Shown piece by piece: positions 1-7,693 of a DNA stretch of 26,632 bases. The notes under the pieces are model-generated. The model did no database searches. It saw nothing but the letters and a program-made list of their open reading frames with translations, and was not told where the DNA came from. The position numbers and the translations under genes are program-made. Source of the DNA: CAZWUK01 sp964636685 (GTDB lineage Bacteria; Bacillota; Clostridia; Christensenellales; CAG-138); the NCBI GenBank assembly GCA_964636685.1, contig CAZWUK010000024.1:1-26632 (forward strand). The letters run 5' to 3'. How positions within the stretch are numbered: position 1 is the first letter of the stretch; each line of letters opens with the position of its first letter.

Positions 1-107
1 GAAAGATGGCAGCTGTGGGTTAGAAAACAAAGCAGAACCAAGAAGCTGATTTTTTAGCGGTATATCCTCCCATCCCACGTATTCAGCAGGATTTTCCCCA
101 AAAAAGA

Positions 108-152
108 TTGACAAACGCGCCTTTATGCTTATAATCGTAATCATAAGATTAT
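108..152 (+). promoter_or_regulatory. Promoter and likely BlaI-type operator for the repressor/receptor operon
   Basis: A -35 TTGACA (108-113) and -10 TATAAT (130-135) are separated by 16 bp. Two interlocking inverted repeats cover the -10 and start region: ATAATC (131-136) with GATTAT (147-152), and CTTAT (128-132) with ATAAG (143-147). A dyad overlapping the -10 box directly before a BlaI-like gene is the arrangement expected for autorepression. The operator assignment is inferred; the sequence does not match the classical staphylococcal bla/mec operator closely. Positions 1-107 hold nothing I can recognise. Confidence 0.7.
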
Positions 153-175
153 AGATACAAGCAATCGGAGGCATT

Positions 176-559
176 ATGAAGGATACGCTCAACCCAAATG
201 AATGGATCGTGATGAACGCATTGTGGGAAAAACATCCCGCGACGCTTTCCGAGGTGATTTCAGCCATCGGGGACAAGGTGGACTGGAGCTATAAGACCTA
301 TCAGTCCTATTTGCTGCTGCTGGAAAAGAAGGGGTTTCTCTCGGCGGAAAAGCAGGGGCGCGATAAATATTACCGTCCCGCGGTGACGCGCGTATCCTGT
401 GTCGAGCAGGAGAAGGACAGCCTCTTGGGAAAGATGGAAAAGGATTCTCTCAAGCTTTTGATCGCCGGAATGGTGCGTGGAAGCGACCTTGACGCCGCGT
501 CGTATCGGGAGATACAGGCGCTTTTGGATGAGCTGCTGAAAGGAGAACAAGACACATGA
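176..559 (+). CDS. BlaI/MecI/CopY-family transcriptional repressor
   Basis: This 127-residue protein has the length and layout of BlaI/MecI repressors: an N-terminal winged helix-turn-helix (about residues 5-75, including the WxVMNALWE-like opening and a KTYQSYLLLLEKKGF recognition and wing region), then a helical C-terminal dimerisation part. BlaI family members bind dyads in their own promoter and are released when the partner membrane protease causes their cleavage. The start is fixed by GGAGG at 167-171. The stop overlaps the next start (ATGA, 556-559), so repressor and receptor are translationally coupled, as in bla and mec operons. The regulon is not known; no beta-lactamase is in the window, but a MecA-like transpeptidase lies about 7 kb downstream on the other strand. 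Confidence 0.9.
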   Translation: MKDTLNPNEWIVMNALWEKHPATLSEVISAIGDKVDWSYKTYQSYLLLLEKKGFLSAEKQGRDKYYRPAVTRVSCVEQEKDSLLGKMEKDSLKLLIAGMVRGSDLDAASYREIQALLDELLKGEQDT

Positions 560-2931
560 GCGCGGTGCTGACGATCCTTTTTGAAGTCACGGTGTATTCC
601 ACCGTGCTGTGGGGCGCGATATTGCTGTTTCGGGCGATATTTCAAAACAGGATCTCTGCAAAGCTGCAATACCTTGTGTGGCTTGTGCTGATCGCACGGC
701 TGCTGCTGCCCGTGACGGCGGAGACGGGCTTCCATTTTGATTTTCTCAGAGCACCTCAAGCGTCGGTTCTTGCAACAGAAGCCGACAGCGACGCAATCAC
801 CGCTGCGCCAAGTGACGGCGCCGATTGGCAAACAGCTCCCGATACAGCGGCAGGCGATACCGCCGTTTCAAATCCGCAGCCGCAACAGACCACGCAGAAG
901 ATTGCGGTCAAAGCACCGTTTCCGTGGCGGAGCGCGCTGGTCGCCGTATGGGCGCTTGGCGTTGTGGCGGCGGCTTGCCGCCAATGGCTGCTGCTGCGCC
1001 GGTTTTCCCGACGGCTTACAGCAAGCGCGGCGCCGGTGGATGCAGCGCGGCAGCAAATTTTTGATAAATGCCGGCAAACGCTTGCAACCGGGGACGCATT
1101 GACGCTCCTATTGGTAAAGGAAAAGCTCTCGCCCGCGCTGACGCAGCTTGGCGGCAGGACGGTTTTGATCCTGCCGGAAGCGCTCGACGATGCGCGGACG
1201 GTTCGCTATGCGATATTGCACGAGCTGGTACATAACCGGCGACGGGATCACTGGATGTGCCGGCTGTTGGGAGTGCTACGCTGCGTTTATTGGTACCATC
1301 CGCTGGTCTATCTTGCATTCGCGCAAATGCAGGCGGACATGGAAACGGCGTGCGACGCGGACGTATTGCAGATCCTCGCTCCCACGGAAAAGCGCGACTA
1401 CCTGATGACGCTGCTGCGGCTCTTTTCCGGGCAAACGCAGCCGTCGCCGGGATTTGCGCAATATCAAACCAGACGGCTTGCAAAACAGCGCGTCAAAGGA
1501 GCGTTTATGAAAAGAAGAACTTCCATACCCATGCGTGTGATAACCGTTGTGCTGGTAGTGGCGCTCGTATTTTTCTGCTTTACCACCGCCTGCCAGAGCG
1601 CGCCAAACGGTGGGGTTGCAACGGCGGGCGCCGCGCTTGCAACAAACGGCAACGCATACGCAACAGCAGGCAACGCGACCGGCGCAGAGCAGCTTGCATC
1701 GGAGAAGCAAACTGCCACATCCGATATGGCGACTGTGGAAACGCCCAACGCAATCCTTGCGGAAGACACCGTGACGGTCAAATCCGGCGGCGTGGAATAT
1801 CGCTACACGGTGATGGATCTTGGCGTGTCGCAATACAGCGCACCCTATGACGACAGGACGTCCGTCGTTTCCCCCGGGGAAGCTGCAAGGAGCGCCGCCG
1901 CGCTGGCGGTTGCCGCATTCCAAACCGATATGCCCCAAAAGGACATCGTCCTTGTGACGTTTGTCAAGGAAGAATATGTTTCCATGCCCCAGTACCAGGT
2001 CAGCTTTGGCGGAGACGGCGCGGGCGTTTCCGCCATGGTGGACGCACAAAGCGGTGAGGCGCTCATGGCATTTCGAGAGTACCAGCCCGGGCAAGAGATT
2101 GAAAAACCGGAGGAATTGAACTGGGACGATCTGGAAACGCCGACGGAAACCGAATGGATGGCGGCAGCTTCCAGCTTCATGAACAATGCCGAGATGATCG
2201 GACAGTACAAAAACGCCACGATATTGGACGATTCCCATATCGACGGCGTACAGGCGACGTTTCGCACGGTGGATCCCGTCTGCGCGGATGCGTATCTGCA
2301 CATGTCCGAAGGGCCTTGCTATACGCTGCGCATTCACTATCCCAGCATGACGGTCACGGAGGTATTCCGCTACCCCATGGGCTGGAACTACTGTAAACAA
2401 GGCACGTTCTTTGAGGAGATGCTTTGGGAAAACGAGCGAGCAAAGACCGATAGCGGCAAGCTGCAATTGACCAACGGCGAGTATCAGAGACTTGCGGACG
2501 CGGCGAAGACGGCAGTCGGCACAAAGAGCGCGTATCATGGCGCGTCAGATTTTACAACCGCTACGCTGCAATATTTTGAAGAAATGATCGCTTCGCTCAA
2601 GCTCCCGGTCGAGGGAATCCGGAGCGGCGAGCAGCAGACAGTCAGCTTTGAGGTACTGCCGCGGAGTGTCCGCATCGGCATGCCGTTCCGCCTTGTTGGC
2701 AAAGACGGCGGGAATGGAGACAGAACCGGAATCTGCATATTCATCGGCTTTGGTTCGCCGGCGGTCACAATCAACCGGGAGACGGGGATTGTGGAACGGT
2801 TTGATCTGGAAGAAGCGTGGAACAGCGGAGAATACGCGAGCGTTATGCTCTACCCGCTCTGTCCGAAGCTGGGGAATAACGACGCCGCTTCCGCGACGGC
2901 GGGCGAACCGACGCCAAGTCCGGCGCCCTGA
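556..2931 (+). CDS. BlaR1/MecR1-like M56 family metalloprotease receptor with an atypical extracellular domain
   Basis: The 791-residue protein has M56 features: membrane segments near residues 5-25, 37-55 and 127-145, the zinc motif HELVH at 222-226, a downstream E263 in an ETACDAD context as likely third ligand, and a fourth membrane segment near 325-345. In BlaR1/MecR1 the cytosolic metalloprotease domain is activated by an extracellular sensor and leads to repressor cleavage. Here the region after residue 346 is not a penicillin-binding domain: I see no convincing SxxK/SxN/KTG set. It starts with an Ala-rich linker, contains a PepSY-like stretch (about 440-515, ending in a VDAQSGEAL pattern), then an unassigned domain and a Pro-rich tail. 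The ligand sensed is unknown. Coupled to the upstream repressor by ATGA overlap. Confidence 0.88.
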   Translation: MSAVLTILFEVTVYSTVLWGAILLFRAIFQNRISAKLQYLVWLVLIARLLLPVTAETGFHFDFLRAPQASVLATEADSDAITAAPSDGADWQTAPDTAAGDTAVSNPQPQQTTQKIAVKAPFPWRSALVAVWALGVVAAACRQWLLLRRFSRRLTASAAPVDAARQQIFDKCRQTLATGDALTLLLVKEKLSPALTQLGGRTVLILPEALDDARTVRYAILHELVHNRRRDHWMCRLLGVLRCVYWYHPLVYLAFAQMQADMETACDADVLQILAPTEKRDYLMTLLRLFSGQTQPSPGFAQYQTRRLAKQRVKGAFMKRRTSIPMRVITVVLVVALVFFCFTTACQSAPNGGVATAGAALATNGNAYATAGNATGAEQLASEKQTATSDMATVETPNAILAEDTVTVKSGGVEYRYTVMDLGVSQYSAPYDDRTSVVSPGEAARSAAALAVAAFQTDMPQKDIVLVTFVKEEYVSMPQYQVSFGGDGAGVSAMVDAQSGEALMAFREYQPGQEIEKPEELNWDDLETPTETEWMAAASSFMNNAEMIGQYKNATILDDSHIDGVQATFRTVDPVCADAYLHMSEGPCYTLRIHYPSMTVTEVFRYPMGWNYCKQGTFFEEMLWENERAKTDSGKLQLTNGEYQRLADAAKTAVGTKSAYHGASDFTTATLQYFEEMIASLKLPVEGIRSGEQQTVSFEVLPRSVRIGMPFRLVGKDGGNGDRTGICIFIGFGSPAVTINRETGIVERFDLEEAWNSGEYASVMLYPLCPKLGNNDAASATAGEPTPSPAP

Positions 2932-2969
2932 ACGGAAAATCGACAAAGCCTCGCAATGCGCGGACGAAT

Positions 2970-3002
2970 ACGGCGGCTGCATATAGCAGATCGCCGTTTT
3001 TT
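2970..3002 (+). terminator. Rho-independent terminator after the receptor gene
   Basis: ACGGCG (2970-2975) pairs with CGCCGT (2992-2997), and CTGC (2977-2980) with GCAG (2986-2989) inside it, followed by a run of six T. The hairpin sits 39 bases after the receptor stop and ends the operon. The remaining bases to 3135 hold only a weak promoter-like TTGCTA at 3035-3040. Confidence 0.75.
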
Positions 3003-3135
3003 CCGCGGGAGAGGAACGGCAAATGCGGAGAAGCTTGCTAATATATCGGTCGTTATGGTAATCTTAGACGGAAAGAATCCGGCGCGCGAGAAAAGCGCAG
3101 CGGGAAACAAGAACGATCGATAAAGGATTGCCGTT

Positions 3136-4206
3136 ATGATAATCGGAGATATGATTCTTCAGAATTTTAATACGCTGTGTCTGATTCTGGGACTCAGCAT
3201 GCTGATGCTGTCCAATCGGCTGTTTGATCGGAAAAGCAACGGGTATTTTATCGCGTTTACTGTCAGCGCGTTTGCGCTGGTGATTGCGGATATCGCGGAT
3301 TATTACCTGGCGAGCAAAACGGTTTTCAGCGCGTGGCGCTATGTTACATCCGCGGTGGGATATACGCTGCGCCCCGCCTCGATCGTGCTCCTGCTGCGGA
3401 TCCTTTTGCGCCGGCGCAAAATGAGCTTCCTGCTATGGATACCGATCCTTCTATTGGCGGTGCTTGCGTTTACAAGTCCTTTTACGCACTGGATGTTCTG
3501 GTTTGATGCGCAGAACTGGTTCATACGCGGGCCGCTCAGTTATGTGCCGCATATCATCTCGGGGCTTTACGTCCTGCTGCTGATCGGGGGGACATTCTGG
3601 GCGCACCGTTATCTGGATCTCGGGGAGATTTTGGTCGTTTGCTTCGCCGCCGTGACCTGTACGGTTGCAACCCTGCTGGAGAGCATACGCCCAGTAAAAT
3701 TCTTGATACCCGGCGCGATGATGGTATCCTGCGTGCTGTATTATATCGTTCTCAGCACGGAATCCTACAAGCGCGACGTTCTCACAGGACTGCTGAATCG
3801 GCGAAGCTGCTTTTTTGATCTAGAAAGGTGGGCGCATCTTCCGTTTGCGGTCGTTTTGATCGATTTAAACGGACTGAAGGAGATCAACGACACCGGCGGG
3901 CACGTAGCAGGCGACGTGGCGCTGTGCACCTTTGCCGACGCCATGCTTCCGCTGACGAGGAGAAAATATCGTCTCTACCGCATTGGCGGCGACGAATTTA
4001 TCATCGTTGGAAAGGAGAAAACGGAGGAAAGCGTGCAGCAGCTTATTCGTGACGCGCAGGAGGCGATGAAAAAAACAAGGTATATGGCGTCGTTTGGCTA
4101 CGCAATGCACCGACCGAACGACGATATCGACGAAATCGTCAACAGGGCGGACGCCATGATGTATCAGGATAAACAGCACTATAAGCATCGGGCAAGACAA
4201 TGCTGA
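3136..4206 (+). CDS. Membrane-anchored diguanylate cyclase (GGDEF domain)
   Basis: The 356-residue protein has about seven hydrophobic membrane segments in residues 5-210 followed by a C-terminal GGDEF domain opening with DVLTGLLNRR and carrying the intact signature GGDEF at 284-288, preceded by RLYRI. GGDEF enzymes condense two GTP into cyclic di-GMP; the membrane half presumably senses an envelope or small-molecule signal. The allosteric RxxD inhibitory site, normally five residues before GGDEF, is absent (RRKY there instead), so product feedback through that site is unlikely. Start chosen from an AAAGGA-like RBS just upstream. It is monocistronic, with a terminator on either side. No EAL, HD-GYP or PilZ protein is visible in the window. 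Confidence 0.92.
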   Translation: MIIGDMILQNFNTLCLILGLSMLMLSNRLFDRKSNGYFIAFTVSAFALVIADIADYYLASKTVFSAWRYVTSAVGYTLRPASIVLLLRILLRRRKMSFLLWIPILLLAVLAFTSPFTHWMFWFDAQNWFIRGPLSYVPHIISGLYVLLLIGGTFWAHRYLDLGEILVVCFAAVTCTVATLLESIRPVKFLIPGAMMVSCVLYYIVLSTESYKRDVLTGLLNRRSCFFDLERWAHLPFAVVLIDLNGLKEINDTGGHVAGDVALCTFADAMLPLTRRKYRLYRIGGDEFIIVGKEKTEESVQQLIRDAQEAMKKTRYMASFGYAMHRPNDDIDEIVNRADAMMYQDKQHYKHRARQC

Positions 4207-4274
4207 GGACAGCGGAAACCCGCTGAAAACGAAGCGCAGGGGGGACTGCCAAAGACAAAACTTCACAATAGACT

Positions 4275-4297
4275 AAAGCGCCGCAGAGCGGCGCTTT
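4275..4297. terminator. Bidirectional terminator between convergent genes
   Basis: A perfect 10-bp stem, AAAGCGCCGC (4275-4284) and GCGGCGCTTT (4288-4297), with an AGA loop and A/T tracts on both sides. It lies between the convergent diguanylate cyclase and zinc-ribbon genes and can serve both. Confidence 0.85.
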
Positions 4298-4336
4298 ATT
4301 GTATCTGTACCCCAGCGATCAAGGAATATACGATAC

Positions 4337-4972
4337 TCAGTCGAAGATGCGGTTTTGTCCAAACAGCGGCAGCTCCATGGCTTTACGGCCGAGTGCGCGG
4401 AAAAAGCCCATGAACATGAACACGATGCCCGTGACGCCGCCGACGGCTGCCGCCAGCCAGCCGATGAAGGGAACGATGGCGCAAAGGCTTGCCAGCAGGA
4501 AGAAAAGCTGGAGACAAAGCGCTTGATTGGCATGGAAGCGAACGACCTTGCTGTCCGGCTTTGCCACGAGCGCCAAAATGATAAATACGAGGCTGATATA
4601 GGTCAGCGCCGACAGTACGCGGTACTTATCCTTTTCTTCGGGATCAAATTTGTCTACAAAAACGGGACGCGGTGGTTTCTGCTGCTGCTGATACTGTTGC
4701 TGCTGCTGATACTGCTGCTGTTGCTGCTGATACTGCTGCTGTTGCTGCTGCTGCTGNNNNNNNNNNNNNNNNNNNNNNNNNNNNNNNNNNNNNNNNNNNN
4801 NNNNNNNNNNNNNNNNNNNNNNNNNNNNNNNNNNNNNNNNNNNNNNNNNNNNNNNNTGCTGCTGCTCTGCTGCGGGCGCAGCCTGTACCGGCGGATTTCC
4901 CGTTGCCGCGCCGCAGTTGGTGCAAAAAGCCGTGCCGTCAGGAAGCTGGGTGCCGCATTGATTGCAAAACAT
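4337..4972 (-). CDS. Zinc-ribbon, polyglutamine/tyrosine-linker membrane protein (DUF4870/Tic20-like C-terminus), interrupted by an assembly gap
   Basis: The N-terminus is a classic zinc ribbon with two CxxC pairs (residues about 3-21). It is followed by an Ala/Pro stretch, then glutamine, the 100-N gap (4757-4856), and a low-complexity tail of Q runs broken by single Tyr at shrinking intervals (Q8-Y-Q6-Y-Q5-Y-Q4). The C-terminal roughly 100 residues hold two or three membrane segments and a VRFHANQAL motif typical of DUF4870/Tic20-like proteins. Start at 4972 is chosen for the MFCNQCG opening and a GAGGAGG RBS; an upstream in-frame ATG at 5008 lacks one. True length and the frame across the gap are not known, since the gap size is conventional. 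Function unknown; such proteins are usually described as zinc-ribbon membrane proteins without assigned activity. Confidence 0.82.
   Translation of the reverse strand: MFCNQCGTQLPDGTAFCTNCGAATGNPPVQAAPAAEQQXXXXXXXXXXXXXXXXXXXXXXXXXXXXXXXXXXQQQQQQQQYQQQQQQYQQQQQYQQQQKPPRPVFVDKFDPEEKDKYRVLSALTYISLVFIILALVAKPDSKVVRFHANQALCLQLFFLLASLCAIVPFIGWLAAAVGGVTGIVFMFMGFFRALGRKAMELPLFGQNRIFD
4681..4860 (-). repeat. CAG/CAA trinucleotide repeat with 100-N scaffold gap
   Basis: On the plus strand the flank 4681-4756 is almost entirely ctg/ttg triplets with occasional ata, coding on the minus strand for Gln with single Tyr. Bases 4757-4856 are exactly 100 N, the usual placeholder for a gap of unknown size, and the repeat resumes at 4857. 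The repeat most likely broke the assembly. Confidence 0.9.
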
Positions 4973-5003
4973 GATGATGACCTCCTCGAATGATATTAAC
5001 ATT

Positions 5004-5012
5004 ATCATAGCA
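5004..5012 (-). promoter_or_regulatory. Extended -10 promoter for the zinc-ribbon/polyQ gene
   Basis: On the minus strand TGCTATGAT (5012 to 5004) forms a TGn-extended -10 element about 32 bases before the ATG at 4972. No good -35 is visible, which is acceptable for extended -10 promoters. This makes the gene separately transcribable from the upstream methyltransferase. Confidence 0.5.
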
Positions 5013-5070
5013 TACTATGCGGCGAACGGATATTTCATTTTGCAAAAAAAATCTTACAAATCCATAAAAG

Positions 5071-6480
5071 TCATGCGTGACGCGCAAAGAATACATACGG
5101 CAAAAGCCCGCCTGCCTCCGTGCGCTTTTGACGGGTCACGCGAAGCCCGGACTCCGCCGAAAGGCATTTTTTGAGCAGCGTCGATTCCATCGTGTAGAGC
5201 ACGGCGACGCCGTCCGTTGCGAGCAGCGCCGGCAAACGCTTGACAAACGCGCGATAGAGCTGCGTATTGTCCGCATGGGTGCCGACCCGGTTGCCGAACG
5301 GGAGATTGGCGACGATCACATCGTATTCTACGCGCGTATCAAAGCGCAGAATGTCCTTGTGGACAAAGCGCGCGCGGCTGCTTGCCGCCGCCGCGTTCGT
5401 ACGTGCGGCGCGGATAGCGTTCTCGGCGACATCCACGCCGGTCAAGCTGGAGCAGTCCAGCACCTTTTCGGCTTCCAGCAGCATGGTGCCGCTGCCGCAA
5501 AAGGGATCGAGCACACGCACACGCCGTCCGTCTGTGTACGGCAGCACGGCGCGCAGAATGGCGGCGGCGGTCGCGGGATGGATGGAGGCCGGAAGCGCTT
5601 CCAGACGGTAAGCAAACCGTTCGTCCGGTACGCAGCAGTATTTGGCATAGCAAAGCGCCGTATCGCCGTCGCAGACGATGCGCGCTTCCACGGCGTAGTG
5701 CGAGGGGCTGTTCACGCCGCCCGCCTTTTCGGTGAAAGCGTCGATGAGGGCGCGCCGGTCGCCGGAAAAATTGCGCAGCTCCACGCGATAGGGCAAAATC
5801 AGATGCGGACGGAAGGCTTCTGCCAGCAAAGATACCTCGGAAAGGGAAACCCGGCCCAGCGGGATCAGCGCCTCAAAAAAGCACCGTGCGCGAAACAGCC
5901 CGCCGATGTTTGCCGTGCGCACAACGACGCCCTGCGGGATCACGGTCGGCTGATAGGACAGCGCGGTGAGCTCGTCCGCCAGAACGTCGGAAAAGCCGTC
6001 CGGCGCAACCAGCAGAATCGCTTCCTGCTGCGGGAGCATGGTCAGCACCGGAAAGGCGTCCGTGTCAAACGTCAACAGCGCCTTTTGCCGCGCTTCGGCA
6101 ATCTCCTTGCAGTGCTTTTTTTCCGTCTCATCGACGGGCGTGGGCACGGTATAGCCCTCGAGCGCCGCCTTTGCAGCATCTGTACCGATGCTGCCGAGGG
6201 CGAGCAGGATCGACGGGATCACAAACTTGGTCGATTCGGCTTGGAGCGCGTCGGAAAGCGCGGCGGCGTCCTCCTTGTGGCAGAGCGCGCCGAGCAGTCT
6301 GGCCGCGTTTTTTCTGATCTTTGGCGCATCCGAGGAAAGCAGCGAAACGACTGCTTCGCGTTTGCCCAGCGCCGCGTCAATTTCCAAACGCTCCTGTTTT
6401 TTCTTTGCGAGCGCAATGAGCGTACTCAGCGCGCCGGCGGCGTCCTCACCCTGCAAACGCAGGATTTCATCTTGTATCAT
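5071..6480 (-). CDS. Class I SAM-dependent RNA methyltransferase (TRM11/Trm14/RlmKL-like) with N-terminal HEAT-like repeats
   Basis: About 469 residues. The first roughly 120 residues are regular helical repeats of HEAT type (KIRKNAARLLGAL and similar). A middle region resembles the ferredoxin-like and THUMP-adjacent part of Trm14/RlmL-type enzymes, and the C-terminal Rossmann methyltransferase has motif I DPFCGSGTM from D325 and a catalytic-type NLPFG at 392-396 (variant of the N-P-P-F/Y motif of N2-guanine or N6-adenine methylases). Family members methylate guanine N2 in tRNA or 23S rRNA; the exact target cannot be read here. The ATG at 6480 overlaps the murG stop as ATGA (6477-6480); an alternative ATG at 6489 would overlap more. 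Transcribed with murG. Confidence 0.85.
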   Translation of the reverse strand: MIQDEILRLQGEDAAGALSTLIALAKKKQERLEIDAALGKREAVVSLLSSDAPKIRKNAARLLGALCHKEDAAALSDALQAESTKFVIPSILLALGSIGTDAAKAALEGYTVPTPVDETEKKHCKEIAEARQKALLTFDTDAFPVLTMLPQQEAILLVAPDGFSDVLADELTALSYQPTVIPQGVVVRTANIGGLFRARCFFEALIPLGRVSLSEVSLLAEAFRPHLILPYRVELRNFSGDRRALIDAFTEKAGGVNSPSHYAVEARIVCDGDTALCYAKYCCVPDERFAYRLEALPASIHPATAAAILRAVLPYTDGRRVRVLDPFCGSGTMLLEAEKVLDCSSLTGVDVAENAIRAARTNAAAASSRARFVHKDILRFDTRVEYDVIVANLPFGNRVGTHADNTQLYRAFVKRLPALLATDGVAVLYTMESTLLKKCLSAESGLRVTRQKRTEAGGLLPYVFFARHA

Positions 6481-7553
6481 AGCTTGCACCCCGCAGCTTT
6501 CTTGATAAGCTTGAGGATTGTTTCGGTGCCGTCGGAGCGCGTATCCTCCTCCATGATCTTGGAAAAGCGCGCCCGGTCGGCATACAGCATGCCCAGCGCG
6601 ACCTCGAGGGATTCCGGCGTCGCGGTATCCTGATCGAGATAGATCGAGTAATTTTTCTTTTCAAAATAGCGCGCGTTTAGGATCTGGTCGCCGCGGCTGG
6701 ACGCGAGCGTCAGCGGCACAAGCACTGCGGGCTTGTTGATGGCTAGCAGCTCAAAGACCGCGTTGGCGCCGGCGCGGGAGAGCACGATGTCGCTTGCCGC
6801 GAGCAGGTCTGGCAGCTCCTTGCCGATATACTCAAACTGGATGTAGCCGGGCTGGTCGAAAGCATGATCGACCTTGCCGCGTCCCGCCAGATGGATGACG
6901 TCGTATTTTTGCAAAAGGCGGGGCAGCGCCTGCCGCAACAGGTCGTTGAGCGCCTGCGCGCCAAGGCTCCCGCCCATGGCGAGCAGTACGGGCTTTTGAC
7001 CGTCCAGCCCGCAAAAATGCAGTCCGCGCGCGCGACTGCCGGAAAAAAGCTCCGCGCGGATGGGCGTGCCGGTATAGACGCCTTTGCCGTGCTTGATGTA
7101 TTTGACCGTATCTTCAAATGTTGTGCAGATGGTATCGCAGTAGGGCTCGGCGATGCGGTTGGCAAGACCCGGCGTATAGTCGGACTCATGCGCGACCACG
7201 GGAATTTTGCCGGACGCCATGACGACCGGTACGGATACAAACCCGCCCTTGCTGAACACGACGTCGGGCCGGATGTCGCGCATGAGCTTTTTTGCCTGCG
7301 CAAGTCCCTTGACCACGCGGAACGGATCGATAAAATTCTGCCAGCTGAAATAGCGTCTGAGCTTGCCGGAGGAGATCTCATGATACTGTACGCCCGGCAC
7401 GTTTTGCATCAAGCCCTTTTCCATGCCGCCCGCCGTGCCGACATAATGGATCTCCCAGCCCTCCCCGCGCAGCCGTTCGATGAGCGCGATATTGGGCGTG
7501 ACATGTCCCGCTGTGCCGCCGCCGGTAAAGATAATGCGTTTTGGTTCACTCAT
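6477..7553 (-). CDS. murG: UDP-N-acetylglucosamine--undecaprenyl-PP-MurNAc-pentapeptide GlcNAc transferase
   Basis: The 358-residue protein has the MurG N-terminal glycine-rich loop GGGTAGHVTPN (11-21), the HESD motif, and the C-terminal donor-site pattern LSRAGANAVFELLAINKPAVLVPL. MurG adds GlcNAc to lipid I to make lipid II on the inner face of the membrane. Length is normal for the family. The start has a GGGGG RBS (7563-7567 on the plus strand as ccccc) nine bases upstream. Its neighbours are not the usual dcw cluster (no mraY, murD or ftsW here), so this is a stand-alone murG coupled to an RNA methyltransferase; a murG outside dcw is common in Clostridia. Confidence 0.96.
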   Translation of the reverse strand: MSEPKRIIFTGGGTAGHVTPNIALIERLRGEGWEIHYVGTAGGMEKGLMQNVPGVQYHEISSGKLRRYFSWQNFIDPFRVVKGLAQAKKLMRDIRPDVVFSKGGFVSVPVVMASGKIPVVAHESDYTPGLANRIAEPYCDTICTTFEDTVKYIKHGKGVYTGTPIRAELFSGSRARGLHFCGLDGQKPVLLAMGGSLGAQALNDLLRQALPRLLQKYDVIHLAGRGKVDHAFDQPGYIQFEYIGKELPDLLAASDIVLSRAGANAVFELLAINKPAVLVPLTLASSRGDQILNARYFEKKNYSIYLDQDTATPESLEVALGMLYADRARFSKIMEEDTRSDGTETILKLIKKAAGCKL

Positions 7554-7601
7554 AGCTTTCTACCCCCGAAAGGTTTACTGATCGTGTCCGTTGGTTCGGA
7601 C

Positions 7602-7646
7602 AAAAAAACGTGGCAACGCTTTTGTAAATAACGTTTGCCACGTTTT
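7602..7646 (-). terminator. Rho-independent terminator after the penicillin-binding protein
   Basis: An imperfect long stem pairs ACGTGGCAA (7608-7616) with TTTGCCACGT (7634-7643). On the minus strand the hairpin is followed by a run of seven T (7602-7608). It lies between the transpeptidase stop and the murG start, so murG needs its own promoter, which I could not identify. Confidence 0.8.
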
Positions 7647-7693
7647 GTGCATCGCACTACATAGTATGTCGTTTTTTCCCGGATTTGTCCACC

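Noticed and set aside
1863..1882. Noc/parS-like GC palindrome TTTCCCCCGGGGAAG
   Set aside because: Odd-length and off-consensus; likely coding constraint.
1276..2538. Long antisense open frame (420 codons) across the receptor gene
   Set aside because: It is a GC-rich shadow of the M56 gene, with no RBS and no recognisable motif.
2932..3135. c-di-GMP riboswitch before the diguanylate cyclase
   Set aside because: No GEMM-like conserved core was seen; only a terminator and a weak promoter.
5077..6633. 518-codon plus-strand frame over the methyltransferase
   Set aside because: Its sequence is Arg/Gln/His-rich low-information shadow; the minus-strand gene has clear catalytic motifs.
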